Numbered from the stretch's first letter, positions 1-6,029 are shown. The stretch: 7,246 bases of DNA from Clostridia bacterium (GCA_007136565.1 SLGS01000046.1:1-7246); one strand, 5' to 3'. Notes: generated from the sequence alone by a model not told the origin. Translations and numbers: made by a program.

Positions 1-296
1 CCCCTGAGCTCGCAGAAGCACTCGTAAGTATTTACGGAGCAGTAGGGGATCACCAAGAAGAATAGGATCTCCTCCACCGGGAGGATACCCAGGACCCTGA
101 CCGGCAATATCCCGGGCCCAAAACTCCAGTGACCTCGCGTTATGGCGAAAACATCCCACATTGTGAATGCGACAAAGACGGGGATTACTGCAGCCAACAA
201 CCGCAAAGGTTGTCGGTATATCTGAACTCCCAATAGCTCGGCCACCGCCTGGGAAAGAACGAGGGAAAAGATGAGACCCAATAGGTACGTGTTCAA
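1..296 (-). CDS. Lycopene cyclase domain protein (CrtYc/CrtYd type), C-terminus beyond the window
   Basis: Reading the minus strand from a TTG at 296-294 gives 98 residues with no stop before the window edge. The protein is hydrophobic, with likely membrane helices at about residues 3-22, 31-52 and 72-90. The family signature is visible: W47-D48, then R54-G55-H56-W57 and the P73-V-E75-E76-I-L-F-F-L-V-I-P84 helix ending in T90-Y91-E92. Half-size cyclases of this family work as a pair in the membrane, forming rings on the ends of lycopene in carotenoid synthesis; the partner half would lie downstream, to the left of the window. The start is supported by a GGAGGGG Shine-Dalgarno (minus strand, about 302-308) five to six bases upstream; the ATG nearby at 301-299 is in another frame and stops after two codons. 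The family call is firm; whether this is the c or d half cannot be told. Confidence 0.85.
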   Translation of the reverse strand, partial: MNTYLLGLIFSLVLSQAVAELLGVQIYRQPLRLLAAVIPVFVAFTMWDVFAITRGHWSFGPGILPVRVLGILPVEEILFFLVIPYCSVNTYECFCELR

Positions 297-338
297 CGCA
301 TCCCCTCCGACCGCGCACACTGCGCACTTCTACCCCGG

Positions 339-366
339 ATTATGCCAACCCTTTAAAGATCGGAAA
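339..366 (-). promoter_or_regulatory. Possible promoter for the lycopene cyclase gene
   Basis: On the minus strand a CATAAT (344-339) matches five of six -10 bases. Sixteen bases upstream lies TTTCCG (366-361), a poor -35 with three matches. A start near 332 would give a leader of about 36 bases before the TTG. The call rests mainly on the -10 element and its placement. Confidence 0.25.
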
Positions 367-500
367 CATAAAACAACCCTTAATTCTCCCTCCGAATTCC
401 GGGATCTGTCCGGTATGAGCTCCGATCGGAAGGCCTCACCCGCTGCTACGCTAATCGGATGCATTGATCGTAAAGTCTTCGCCGCAGGCGGCAGGATGCC

Positions 501-545
501 GAGTATACTCGCCATAACTCCTGTATACCGCCGATTTCAGTGTAC
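501..545. promoter_or_regulatory. Cluster of GTATAC-like palindromes, possible operator
   Basis: A perfect 10-bp palindrome GAGTATACTC lies at 501-510, a second GTATAC at 523-528 exactly 20 bp on, and a related GTGTAC at 540-545, two bases before the -35 of the rightward promoter. Spacing of about two helical turns fits a dimeric or tandem-binding regulator. Family knowledge: light- and B12-dependent MerR regulators (CarH/LitR) bind TGTACA-like repeats near carotenoid genes, but these sites match that only loosely and no regulator gene is in the window. Confidence 0.3.
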
Positions 546-546
546 T

Positions 547-574
547 TTCACAGAAAGTGGGCATGTGATATAAA
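547..574 (+). promoter_or_regulatory. Sigma70-like extended -10 promoter for the transporter operon
   Basis: TTCACA at 547-552 matches five of six -35 bases; a 16-bp spacer leads to TATAAA at 569-574 (five of six), preceded by TGA, an extended -10. Transcription would start near 581, leaving a leader of about 105 bases before the GTG at 687. This is the best promoter in the window. Confidence 0.55.
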
Positions 575-587
575 GTAGTAGGAACAT

Positions 588-614
588 CGATCAACCCCGA
601 TCGTGGGAGCCCAC
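588..614 (+). other. Small hairpins in the transporter leader
   Basis: CGATC (588-592) pairs with GATCG (599-603) around a six-base loop, and directly after it GTGG (603-606) pairs with CCAC (611-614) around GAGC. They share base 603, so only one can be complete at a time. They fall at the expected 5' end of the transporter mRNA and could affect stability or be a DNA operator; no riboswitch class is recognised. Confidence 0.3.
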
Positions 615-686
615 AACGTACCCGGGCACTCAATTCAACGGGGATTCCTGAACTTGAACTAGCACATAGAAAGAAAGGGAGTATCC

Positions 687-1838
687 GTGGTCGTCTTCGA
701 AGACGTAACGAAGATCTACGACGACGAAACCGTCGCCGTAGACGGACTTAATCTGACGGTAGAACGCGGAGAGTTCATGGTTTTTATCGGTCCCAGTGGA
801 TGCGGTAAGACCACCACCCTCCAAATGATCAACCGCCTGAAAGAGCCAACCTCTGGTCGCATACTGGTTAATGGAGAAGATACTCGAGACATGAAAGCCG
901 TCGATCTCAGGCGGAACATGGGTTACGTGATCCAGGAGATCGCCCTGTTCCCCCACATGACGGTGGGACAGAACATTTCCGTCGTTCCAGACCTGCTCGG
1001 GTGGTCGCAGGAAGAGAAGCTCGAGCGGGCTCGCGAACTTCTCGCCCTCGTCGACCTCGATCCGGACGTCTACATGGATCGTTATCCCAGGGAGCTCAGC
1101 GGTGGGCAGCAGCAGCGCATCGGCGTGCTGCGAGCCCTGGCCGTGGATCCCGATGTCCTCCTGATGGACGAACCCTTCGGCGGGCTGGATCCGCTAACTC
1201 GAGACCAGCTTCACGATGAACTCAAGATCCTCCAGGACAAGGTCCAAAAAACCATCATATTCGTAACCCACGACATGGACGAAGCCCTGAAACTGGCTGA
1301 TCGCGTCACCCTGATGCGTGACGGCAAGCTGGTACAGGTCGACAGTCCCGAGGAAATCCTCCGCAACCCCAACGACGAATTCGTCGCGGATTTCATCGGT
1401 TCCGAAAGGCGACTCATCAGCCCCCTCGACGTCCTCGTTCGCGAAGTGATGCTCGAGGATATTCCGAAGCTGGGCAGTGACGCGAGCCTGGACGATGCGC
1501 TTTCGCTCATGCAGGAAAAGAAAACGGACTATATCGCCGTCGCCGATGGCGATGACTTCAAGGGAATGCTCTCCGCCCACCGGCTGCAGGAGTTGCGACT
1601 CGACACCGGGCCGGAAAGCTCCATCGGGGACGCCGAGCTGATAACCGTCACCGTGGATTCGCGCGAAACCATGATGACCGCCGTTCACCGCCTGGCGGAA
1701 ACCGAAGAACATGTCCTCGCCGTGATGAACCGCAAGGGCAAGCTCGTGGGCGCGATTTCCCGAGGCTGGCTCCCGGACATCCTAGCCAAGGAACTGTGGC
1801 CCAAGGAAGCGGCCGGATTCGAAACGGAGGAGAGCTAA
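687..1838 (+). CDS. opuCA: Betaine/choline/proline-type ABC importer, ATPase subunit with CBS pair (OpuCA/ProV-like)
   Basis: This cytoplasmic subunit hydrolyses ATP to drive uptake of compatible solutes. All nucleotide-binding motifs are intact: Walker A G35-PSGCGKTT-43, Q-loop Q83, signature LSGGQQQR at 137-144, Walker B VLLMDEP at 157-163, D-loop G166-L-D168 and switch H195. Residues of about 240-375 form two CBS motifs, as in OpuCA, where the pair senses ionic strength or binds c-di-AMP in studied members; that role is inferred here. At 383 residues it has the usual family length. The GTG start has an AAAGGGAG site (674-681) five bases upstream. The stop is followed by one base and then the TTG of the permease gene, so the two are co-transcribed and probably translationally coupled. 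The family is certain; the exact solute is not. Confidence 0.93.
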   Translation: MVVFEDVTKIYDDETVAVDGLNLTVERGEFMVFIGPSGCGKTTTLQMINRLKEPTSGRILVNGEDTRDMKAVDLRRNMGYVIQEIALFPHMTVGQNISVVPDLLGWSQEEKLERARELLALVDLDPDVYMDRYPRELSGGQQQRIGVLRALAVDPDVLLMDEPFGGLDPLTRDQLHDELKILQDKVQKTIIFVTHDMDEALKLADRVTLMRDGKLVQVDSPEEILRNPNDEFVADFIGSERRLISPLDVLVREVMLEDIPKLGSDASLDDALSLMQEKKTDYIAVADGDDFKGMLSAHRLQELRLDTGPESSIGDAELITVTVDSRETMMTAVHRLAETEEHVLAVMNRKGKLVGAISRGWLPDILAKELWPKEAAGFETEES

Positions 1839-1839
1839 C

Positions 1840-2544
1840 TTGTTAGCGCAATCACTGCAATCCACCATAGCCCTGATGGCGAATAGGACTTTCAGCGAAT
1901 CCCTCGTCCGGTTCTTTAATCTCGTAAACACCCGCCAAGACGACCTGATGAGGGCCCTTTACGAACACGTGCTGTTGGTTGCCATCCCCGTGGGAATCGC
2001 AATCCTGATCGCCATTCCATTGGGCATTTTGGCCACGCGGTACAAGGCCGTCGAAATACCCGCCCTTAACTTGGCCAGCATAGGTCAAACGATTCCGAGT
2101 TTGGCCCTCCTGGCCCTGATGATACCCATAGGCCTGGGCATCGGTAGGCGCCCAGCCTACATCGCACTGCTGATCTACGCGGTCCTACCCATACTCAGAA
2201 ATACCTTCACGGGAATCGCCGGAGTGGACGCTTCGCTCAAGAGGGCGGCCCGCGGCATGGGTATGACCGACATGCAGATGCTCCGCAAAGTGGAAATGCC
2301 CCTGGCTTTCCCGATAATCATGGCCGGCATCCGGACCTCCACCGTTATGATAATCGGTACGGCGGTCCTGGCGGCCTATATCGGTGGCGGGGGACTGGGT
2401 AGTTTCATCGTCACAGGCTTGGGTCTGGTCCGAGACGACCTGATCCTTCTGGGTGCCATACCCAGCGCCCTGTTGGCCATCTTCACGGATCTGATCCTCG
2501 GCCGTGTCGAGGATTGGGTCACCCCGAGGGGCCTCAAGGTCTAA
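1840..2544 (+). CDS. opuCB: Betaine/choline/proline-type ABC importer, permease subunit (OpuCB/ProW-like)
   Basis: This inner-membrane subunit, probably a homodimer, forms the solute channel. After a polar N-terminus of about 40 residues come hydrophobic segments at roughly 43-66, 76-101, 106-128, 156-186 and 195-220. Family signatures are clear: QTIPSLALLALMIP at 83-96, YAVLPILRNTFTGI at 113-126 and the cytoplasmic coupling loop AARGMGMTDMQMLRKVEMP at 136-154, followed by PIIMAGIRT. The loop's usual leading glutamate is an arginine (R135). The TTG start is set by a GGAGGAGAG Shine-Dalgarno (1826-1834) inside the end of the ATPase gene. The length of 234 is normal. Only one permease gene is present, whereas OpuC and OpuB systems often have two flanking the binding protein; a homodimer would suffice. 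Confidence 0.93.
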   Translation: MLAQSLQSTIALMANRTFSESLVRFFNLVNTRQDDLMRALYEHVLLVAIPVGIAILIAIPLGILATRYKAVEIPALNLASIGQTIPSLALLALMIPIGLGIGRRPAYIALLIYAVLPILRNTFTGIAGVDASLKRAARGMGMTDMQMLRKVEMPLAFPIIMAGIRTSTVMIIGTAVLAAYIGGGGLGSFIVTGLGLVRDDLILLGAIPSALLAIFTDLILGRVEDWVTPRGLKV

Positions 2545-2614
2545 GAGATAGTGTGGACCCGGTCCCCGGACAGAGACAGACGGCAAGGATCTAGCATCGG
2601 GAGGTAGTTAGATA

Positions 2615-3574
2615 ATGGTATCAAGTAGAAACAAACTGTTGGCCCTGAGTATCGCGATAGTAATGCTTTCGGTGGCGGCTTTCGCCGTCGTCGGCTGCGG
2701 AGACGCGGACGAACCGGCGGACGAACCCGCCGAAGGTGAATATCCGTCCGGATCCGTAACCATAGCATCGACGGATTTCTCAGAGCCCTGGATCCTCGCG
2801 GAGATCGTCAAGGTCCTCCTCGAGGAAAACGGTAACCTCGACGTAAACCACACGAATAACATCCAGGGTTCCACCGTGCTACACGCCGGCATGGAATCCG
2901 GAGACTTCGATATGTACGTCTCCTGGACGGGTACCCAGTTCACCGGTGTCCTCGAGATGGAGATAACCGACGAGTGGAGAGATCGGGAGAAGGTCTTCGA
3001 TTACGTACACGATGAATTCCAGGAGCGCTACAATGCGACCTGGTTGCCGCCGCTCGGTTTCGATAACACCTACGCCCTGTGCGTCAGGCGCGAGTTCGCC
3101 GAGGAGCACGGTCTGGAAACCGTATCCGACATCAGGTCCATCGCCCCTGAAGTCGAGGTCTCGATGGATGCGACCTTCATGGACCGCATCGGTGACGGCT
3201 GGAACGACTTCATGGAGCATTACGACCTGGACTTCGCCCGCGGAATATCCATGGACTACGGACTGCTCTATCGCGCCGTCGCCGAAGGTGACGTCGACGC
3301 CGCCATCGCCTATTCCACCGACGGACGGGTATCGGCGCTCGACCTCGTCATCCTCGAAGACGATATGAACTTCTTCCCGCCCTACGACGGCGCCATCGTC
3401 GCCCGGAACGATGCCCTCGAAGAATTCCCCCAGATCGAGGAAGTACTCTCTGTCATGTGGGGCGCCTTCGATGAAGGAACCATGGCCGGACTCAACTCGC
3501 AGGTCGACGTAGACGAGCGGGACTACCAGGATGTGGCCCGCGATTTCTGCGAGGAGATGGGCTGGATAGACTGA
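2615..3574 (+). CDS. Substrate-binding lipoprotein of the betaine-type ABC importer, copy 1 (OpuCC/OsmF-like)
   Basis: An extracytoplasmic lipoprotein that would capture the solute and deliver it to the permease. The signal peptide ends in a lipobox V25-V-G-C28, followed by an acidic linker rich in D, E and P (about 29-45). The mature domain is of the OpuAC (glycine betaine-binding) family: FSEPWIL at 55-61, LGFDNTYAL near 148, AYSTDGR with Y233, and FFPPYDGAIVAR from 253. Family members bind quaternary amines in a cage of aromatic residues. Where relatives usually have EYTGT, this protein has SWTGT (103-107), which keeps an aromatic residue but loses the acidic one. The ATG has a GGGAGGT site (2599-2605) nine bases upstream; the 70-base gap after the permease suggests one operon. 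The substrate is unknown. Confidence 0.9.
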   Translation: MVSSRNKLLALSIAIVMLSVAAFAVVGCGDADEPADEPAEGEYPSGSVTIASTDFSEPWILAEIVKVLLEENGNLDVNHTNNIQGSTVLHAGMESGDFDMYVSWTGTQFTGVLEMEITDEWRDREKVFDYVHDEFQERYNATWLPPLGFDNTYALCVRREFAEEHGLETVSDIRSIAPEVEVSMDATFMDRIGDGWNDFMEHYDLDFARGISMDYGLLYRAVAEGDVDAAIAYSTDGRVSALDLVILEDDMNFFPPYDGAIVARNDALEEFPQIEEVLSVMWGAFDEGTMAGLNSQVDVDERDYQDVARDFCEEMGWID

Positions 3575-3596
3575 CGGATGATGACCTGAAACCACC

Positions 3597-3618
3597 GGGG
3601 GGATCCATCGATCCCCCC
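3597..3618 (+). terminator. Strong hairpin after the first lipoprotein gene, possible attenuator
   Basis: GGGGGGATC (3597-3605) pairs perfectly with GATCCCCCC (3610-3618) around CATC. It begins 23 bases after the stop codon. Only a weak pyrimidine run (CTTCC) follows, so complete termination is uncertain; it could be a partial terminator or block 3' decay, giving unequal levels of the two binding proteins. Confidence 0.5.
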
Positions 3619-3662
3619 CTTCCACTCACCCGGGAGCGCCTTAGATGAGGTAGCCCCTTCCC

Positions 3663-3696
3663 GTCTCCACAGGTGGATACCCAGTCCACCGGAGAC
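3663..3696 (+). other. Bulged 12-bp hairpin in the spacer between the two lipoprotein genes
   Basis: GTCTCC (3663-3668) pairs with GGAGAC (3691-3696), and GGTGGA (3672-3677) with TCCACC (3685-3690). The 5' arm carries an ACA bulge and the loop is TACCCAG. No U run follows, so it is not a typical terminator. It may be an mRNA-processing or stability element, or a regulatory RNA structure upstream of the second gene; no known class is recognised. Confidence 0.45.
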
Positions 3697-3765
3697 CGAG
3701 CAAACGCACGAAAGACATCCGAAAATCCTTGAAGTAGCGCATTACCCTTAGGAGGTAAGCATCTT

Positions 3766-4710
3766 TTGTTGAGCAATACGCGCGTCAAGATAGCCATAAC
3801 CGCAGTGATCGCGATAGCCGCACTCGCGCTGGCCATAGGATGTGGTGGCGGTGACACCTCTTCGGGCGATCCCGATGAGATACCCACCCTGGACCTAACC
3901 GTCGGCTCCTCCACGTTTTCGGAACCTTGGATATTGAGCGAGATGGTGAAGATCTTCTTGGAAGATGAACTGGGTCACAACGTGACTCACACCATTAACG
4001 TCCAGCCGGATACGACCCACGCTGCCATGGTGGCCGGCGACATGGACTTTTATACCTCTTGGACCGGAACTCAGTTCACCGGCATCCTCGAGATGGAAGT
4101 CACCGAAGAATGGCGAGACCGAGAAAAGGTCTTCGATTACGTGTACGAAGAGTTCCAGGAACGGTATAACCAGACATGGTTCCCCCCACTGGGGTTCAAC
4201 AATACCTACGCTATAGCCGTGCAGCGCGAATTCGCCGAGGAACACAACCTGCAAAAGGCCAGCGAACTGGTGGACCTCGCCCCCGACATGACCATCGCTA
4301 CTGATACCACCTTCCAAGAGCGGATCGGTGATGGTTTCGACGACATGGCTGCCCATTACGGATTCGAATTCCAAGATGTCGTCGGCATGAGCTATGGCAT
4401 ACTGTATCGCGCCGTCGGCGAGGGTGACGTCGACGCCGCCGTCGCCTATTCCACCGACGGCAGGGTAATCGCGATGGACCTGGTCATCCTCGAAGACGAC
4501 CTGAACTTCTTCCCTCCCTACGACGGTGCCATCGTCGCCAGGAACGAAGTGCTGGAGCAGGATCCCCGGATCGAGGAAACTCTCTCGGTCATGTGGGGCG
4601 CCATCGATGAAGAGACCATGGCCTCCCTCAACGCTGCTGTGGACGTCGACGAGAGGGAGTTCGAAGACGTGGCGCGCGAATTCATGGTGGAACAAGGTTG
4701 GATAGAGTAA
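3766..4710 (+). CDS. Substrate-binding lipoprotein of the betaine-type ABC importer, copy 2
   Basis: A tandem paralogue of the preceding lipoprotein, about 60% identical by eye over the mature domain, so the pair arose by an old duplication. The signal peptide ends at A23-I-G-C26, followed by a short G/S/D linker. Shared landmarks are FSEPWIL (51-57), SWTGT (98-102), LGFNNTYA, AYSTDGR with Y228, FFPPYDGAIVAR and a GWIE C-terminus against GWID in copy 1. It lacks the extra cysteines that copy 1 has in ALCVRREF and near its end. The call is TTG at 3766, with AGGAGGT (3750-3756) nine bases upstream; the TTG at 3769 is a possible alternative. It probably feeds the same permease, perhaps with another solute or affinity. 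No good promoter was seen in the 191-base gap. Confidence 0.9.
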   Translation: MLSNTRVKIAITAVIAIAALALAIGCGGGDTSSGDPDEIPTLDLTVGSSTFSEPWILSEMVKIFLEDELGHNVTHTINVQPDTTHAAMVAGDMDFYTSWTGTQFTGILEMEVTEEWRDREKVFDYVYEEFQERYNQTWFPPLGFNNTYAIAVQREFAEEHNLQKASELVDLAPDMTIATDTTFQERIGDGFDDMAAHYGFEFQDVVGMSYGILYRAVGEGDVDAAVAYSTDGRVIAMDLVILEDDLNFFPPYDGAIVARNEVLEQDPRIEETLSVMWGAIDEETMASLNAAVDVDEREFEDVAREFMVEQGWIE

Positions 4711-4740
4711 TCTGAACGAAGGATAATCGAGTAGTTTCCT

Positions 4741-4788
4741 ACACGTGCCCCGGTCTTTGACCGGGGCACGTGTGCGCGGTAAAACCGC
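4741..4788 (+). terminator. Tandem hairpins closing the transporter operon
   Basis: A perfect 15-bp stem (4741-4755 with 4759-4773, loop TTT; arm ACACGTGCCCCGGTC) is followed three bases on by a 5-bp stem GCGGT (4776-4780) and ACCGC (4784-4788) with an AAA loop. It begins 30 bases after the second lipoprotein stop. There is no U tract, so it resembles the hairpin-only terminators reported in some high-G+C bacteria. Confidence 0.7.
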
Positions 4789-4792
4789 AAGA

Positions 4793-4799
4793 TGATAAT
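4793..4799 (+). promoter_or_regulatory. Possible -10 element for the methyltransferase gene
   Basis: GATAAT at 4794-4799 matches five of six -10 bases and lies just after the terminator and about 25 bases before the GTG. No -35 match lies at a proper distance, so this is a weak call based on position. Confidence 0.22.
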
Positions 4800-4824
4800 A
4801 TCTGGGATGTGAGGAGGTAGGCTT

Positions 4825-5505
4825 GTGACCGAACCCAACGGTGTCCCAGAAGACTGCCCCCTGTGCTTCAATACCGATGTGGTGGAGATCGACTCCCGCT
4901 CTCGGCACCCCGGTGCCCAATACATGTACTGCAACAAGTGCGACCTAATCTACATCACCTCCCCGGGAATCTTATCCCCCGAAGAAGAGCGCGCGCGATA
5001 CCTAACCCACGAGAACACCCTGGACAACCGGGGTTACGTCGACCTGCTCACGCGGTTCCTGGACAAAGCCGTTTCCCCCTTCGCATCCGGGGGACGAGCG
5101 CTGGAATTCGGCTGTGGGCCCGGCCCCGTCCTCGGCGAGCTCCTGAGGCGACGGGGGTTCGAAGTCGACCTGTACGACCCCTACTTCTCCCCGGGTCTGC
5201 AGCGACCCAAGCGAGGATACGACCTCCTGACTAGCACGGAAGTCGTCGAGCACGTCGTCGATGCCGCCGGTCTTTGGGATACCTTCGACTCCCTGGTGCG
5301 CGAAGAGGGCTATCTGGCCCTGACGACGCGATTCCACCCGGGACCGCGGGACTTCGGCGACTGGTGGTATCACAGGGATCCCACCCACGTCCGTTTCTAT
5401 TCCCGGGACACCCTGAAGTGGATCGCCGAGAATCACCCATGGGAGCTGGTCTTACTGGACGAGCGCGATACGGCCACACTCAAAAGGATCTCGCGCGGCA
5501 CCTAA
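4825..5505 (+). CDS. Class I SAM-dependent methyltransferase with N-terminal zinc ribbon
   Basis: A soluble protein of 226 residues expected to transfer a methyl group from S-adenosylmethionine. C11-x-x-C14 and C36-x-x-C39 look like a zinc ribbon. The methyltransferase fold follows: motif I ALEFGCGPGPVL (92-103), acidic D118 after the second strand, YDLLTSTEVVEHV at 132-144, and a motif III-like REEGYLALTT strand. The block W180-W-Y-H-R-D-P-T-H-V-R-F-Y192 is seen in a subset of class I enzymes related to the UbiG-like Methyltransf_23 group. The GTG start is fixed by GAGGAGGT (4811-4818) six bases away. The acceptor is unknown. Although it follows a betaine-type importer, it does not look like the glycine/sarcosine or dimethylglycine methyltransferases that make betaine, and a terminator separates them. 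Confidence 0.85.
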   Translation: MTEPNGVPEDCPLCFNTDVVEIDSRSRHPGAQYMYCNKCDLIYITSPGILSPEEERARYLTHENTLDNRGYVDLLTRFLDKAVSPFASGGRALEFGCGPGPVLGELLRRRGFEVDLYDPYFSPGLQRPKRGYDLLTSTEVVEHVVDAAGLWDTFDSLVREEGYLALTTRFHPGPRDFGDWWYHRDPTHVRFYSRDTLKWIAENHPWELVLLDERDTATLKRISRGT

Positions 5506-5512
5506 CGACACC

Positions 5513-5541
5513 GTGACAGCATGACGTCAGTATGTTACGCT
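5513..5541 (+). promoter_or_regulatory. Possible promoter and palindrome before the ribbon-helix-helix gene
   Basis: GTGACA (5513-5518, five of six -35 bases) stands 17 bp from TACGCT (5536-5541, only three of six). A perfect palindrome TGACGTCA (5522-5529) sits in the spacer, where a small dimeric repressor could bind. Autoregulation by the gene product is a guess. Confidence 0.25.
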
Positions 5542-5563
5542 GTTCGTGCAGGGAGGTAGGTGC

Positions 5564-5932
5564 ATGGAAAGTCGACGCCTCGGACTCAGGATTCCAGCCA
5601 AAGTACACGATCGGCTTCGCTGGAAGAGCTTCAAGACCAGACGATCGATCAACAGCATCGTACTGGAAGCCATCGAGAGCCACTTGGGAGGCGATACAGT
5701 GTTACGTCAGCTTTGGAAGCACATGCCCACCGAGAACCGCTACGCCATTCAACTCGAAGGCGATGAGATAACCGGGGCCATGGGTCCCCTATTCGCGACG
5801 GATGAAAAAGTGGATCCCGTCGATCTCCAAACCCTCGATTACGACGAAAACCCCGAACTCGTCGAGTGGATCAAGGCGAACAGATTGGACTTCGACAGGC
5901 TAGAGGAACGCGACAACCCCGAAGATAGCTAA
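5564..5932 (+). CDS. Ribbon-helix-helix (Arc-like) DNA-binding protein
   Basis: A 122-residue protein whose first 41 residues fit the ribbon-helix-helix fold: strand RRLGLRI (4-10), helix A about 12-24 and helix B from S28-I-N30 to L41. Such proteins dimerise, pair their strands and read the major groove. The rest (about 42-122) is unrecognised and becomes strongly acidic, with many D and E from about residue 70; it may be a regulatory or partner-binding part. The ATG at 5564 is preferred because GGGAGGT (5551-5557) stands six bases before it; the in-frame GTG at 5546 lies upstream of that site. It begins 58 bases after the methyltransferase stop and ends at its own terminator. No toxin gene is adjacent, so an antitoxin role is not supported. 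The target is unknown. Confidence 0.75.
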   Translation: MESRRLGLRIPAKVHDRLRWKSFKTRRSINSIVLEAIESHLGGDTVLRQLWKHMPTENRYAIQLEGDEITGAMGPLFATDEKVDPVDLQTLDYDENPELVEWIKANRLDFDRLEERDNPEDS

Positions 5933-5966
5933 CTTGACTCTTCGCAAACGCATATCTCTCTGCCTC

Positions 5967-6000
5967 GGACCCATCCGTTCGGATGGGTCCACCTTCTTTT
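5967..6000 (+). terminator. Intrinsic terminator after the ribbon-helix-helix gene
   Basis: GGACCCATCC (5967-5976) pairs perfectly with GGATGGGTCC (5981-5990) around GTTC, followed by ACCTTCTTTT. It starts 34 bases after the stop. An outer pairing, TCGCAAA (5942-5948) with TTTGCGA (5998-6004), embraces the whole element and uses part of the U tract. Confidence 0.85.
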
Positions 6001-6011
6001 GCGAGGCGACT

Positions 6012-6029
6012 CGAGGAGGTACATCCTCG
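6012..6029 (+). other. Small hairpin in the leader of the amidohydrolase gene
   Basis: CGAGGA (6012-6017) pairs with TCCTCG (6024-6029) around GGTACA. It contains an AGGAGGT that looks like a Shine-Dalgarno but serves no plausible gene: the next start codon, GTG at 6033, gives only six codons. No clear promoter was found in 6001-6084. Confidence 0.3.

Larger units (their letters stand above)
297..686. other. Divergent intergenic region
   Basis: These 390 bases separate the leftward cyclase gene from the rightward transporter genes. I see no convincing gene here: the open frames on both strands lack Shine-Dalgarno sites and give compositionally random peptides. It holds the promoters and repeats listed separately, plus a tandem TGAACT-TGAACT at 649-660 with no assigned role. 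No tRNA or other known RNA was recognised. Confidence 0.7.

Noticed and set aside
271..573. Open frame of 100 codons on the plus strand
   Set aside because: It overlaps the cyclase start on the other strand, covers the divergent promoter region, has no Shine-Dalgarno site and gives a low-complexity peptide with no domain.
1194..1712. Long minus-strand frame of 172 codons opposite the ATPase gene
   Set aside because: It is antisense to a well-conserved ATPase whose motifs explain the sequence; long antisense frames are expected in such codon usage.
2549..2575. Short inverted repeat GGAC-CCG-GTCC between permease and first lipoprotein gene
   Set aside because: Only four base pairs with a three-base loop; expected by chance and not followed by a U tract.
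2879..3625. Minus-strand frame of 248 codons opposite the first lipoprotein
   Set aside because: A shadow of the real gene; a similar frame appears opposite the second lipoprotein because the plus-strand coding is conserved.
3895..4920. Minus-strand frame of 341 codons, longer than the sense gene
   Set aside because: It spans the terminator hairpin and the start of the methyltransferase gene, has no start signal and is explained by codon bias of the lipoprotein gene.
4825..5505. Betaine-synthesising methyltransferase beside a betaine importer
   Set aside because: The zinc ribbon and the WWYHRDPTHVRFY block do not resemble glycine/sarcosine or dimethylglycine N-methyltransferases, and a terminator separates the genes.
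5564..5932. Toxin-antitoxin module suggested by the ribbon-helix-helix protein
   Set aside because: No small toxin-like gene is adjacent on either side; the neighbours are a methyltransferase and, past a terminator, an amidohydrolase.
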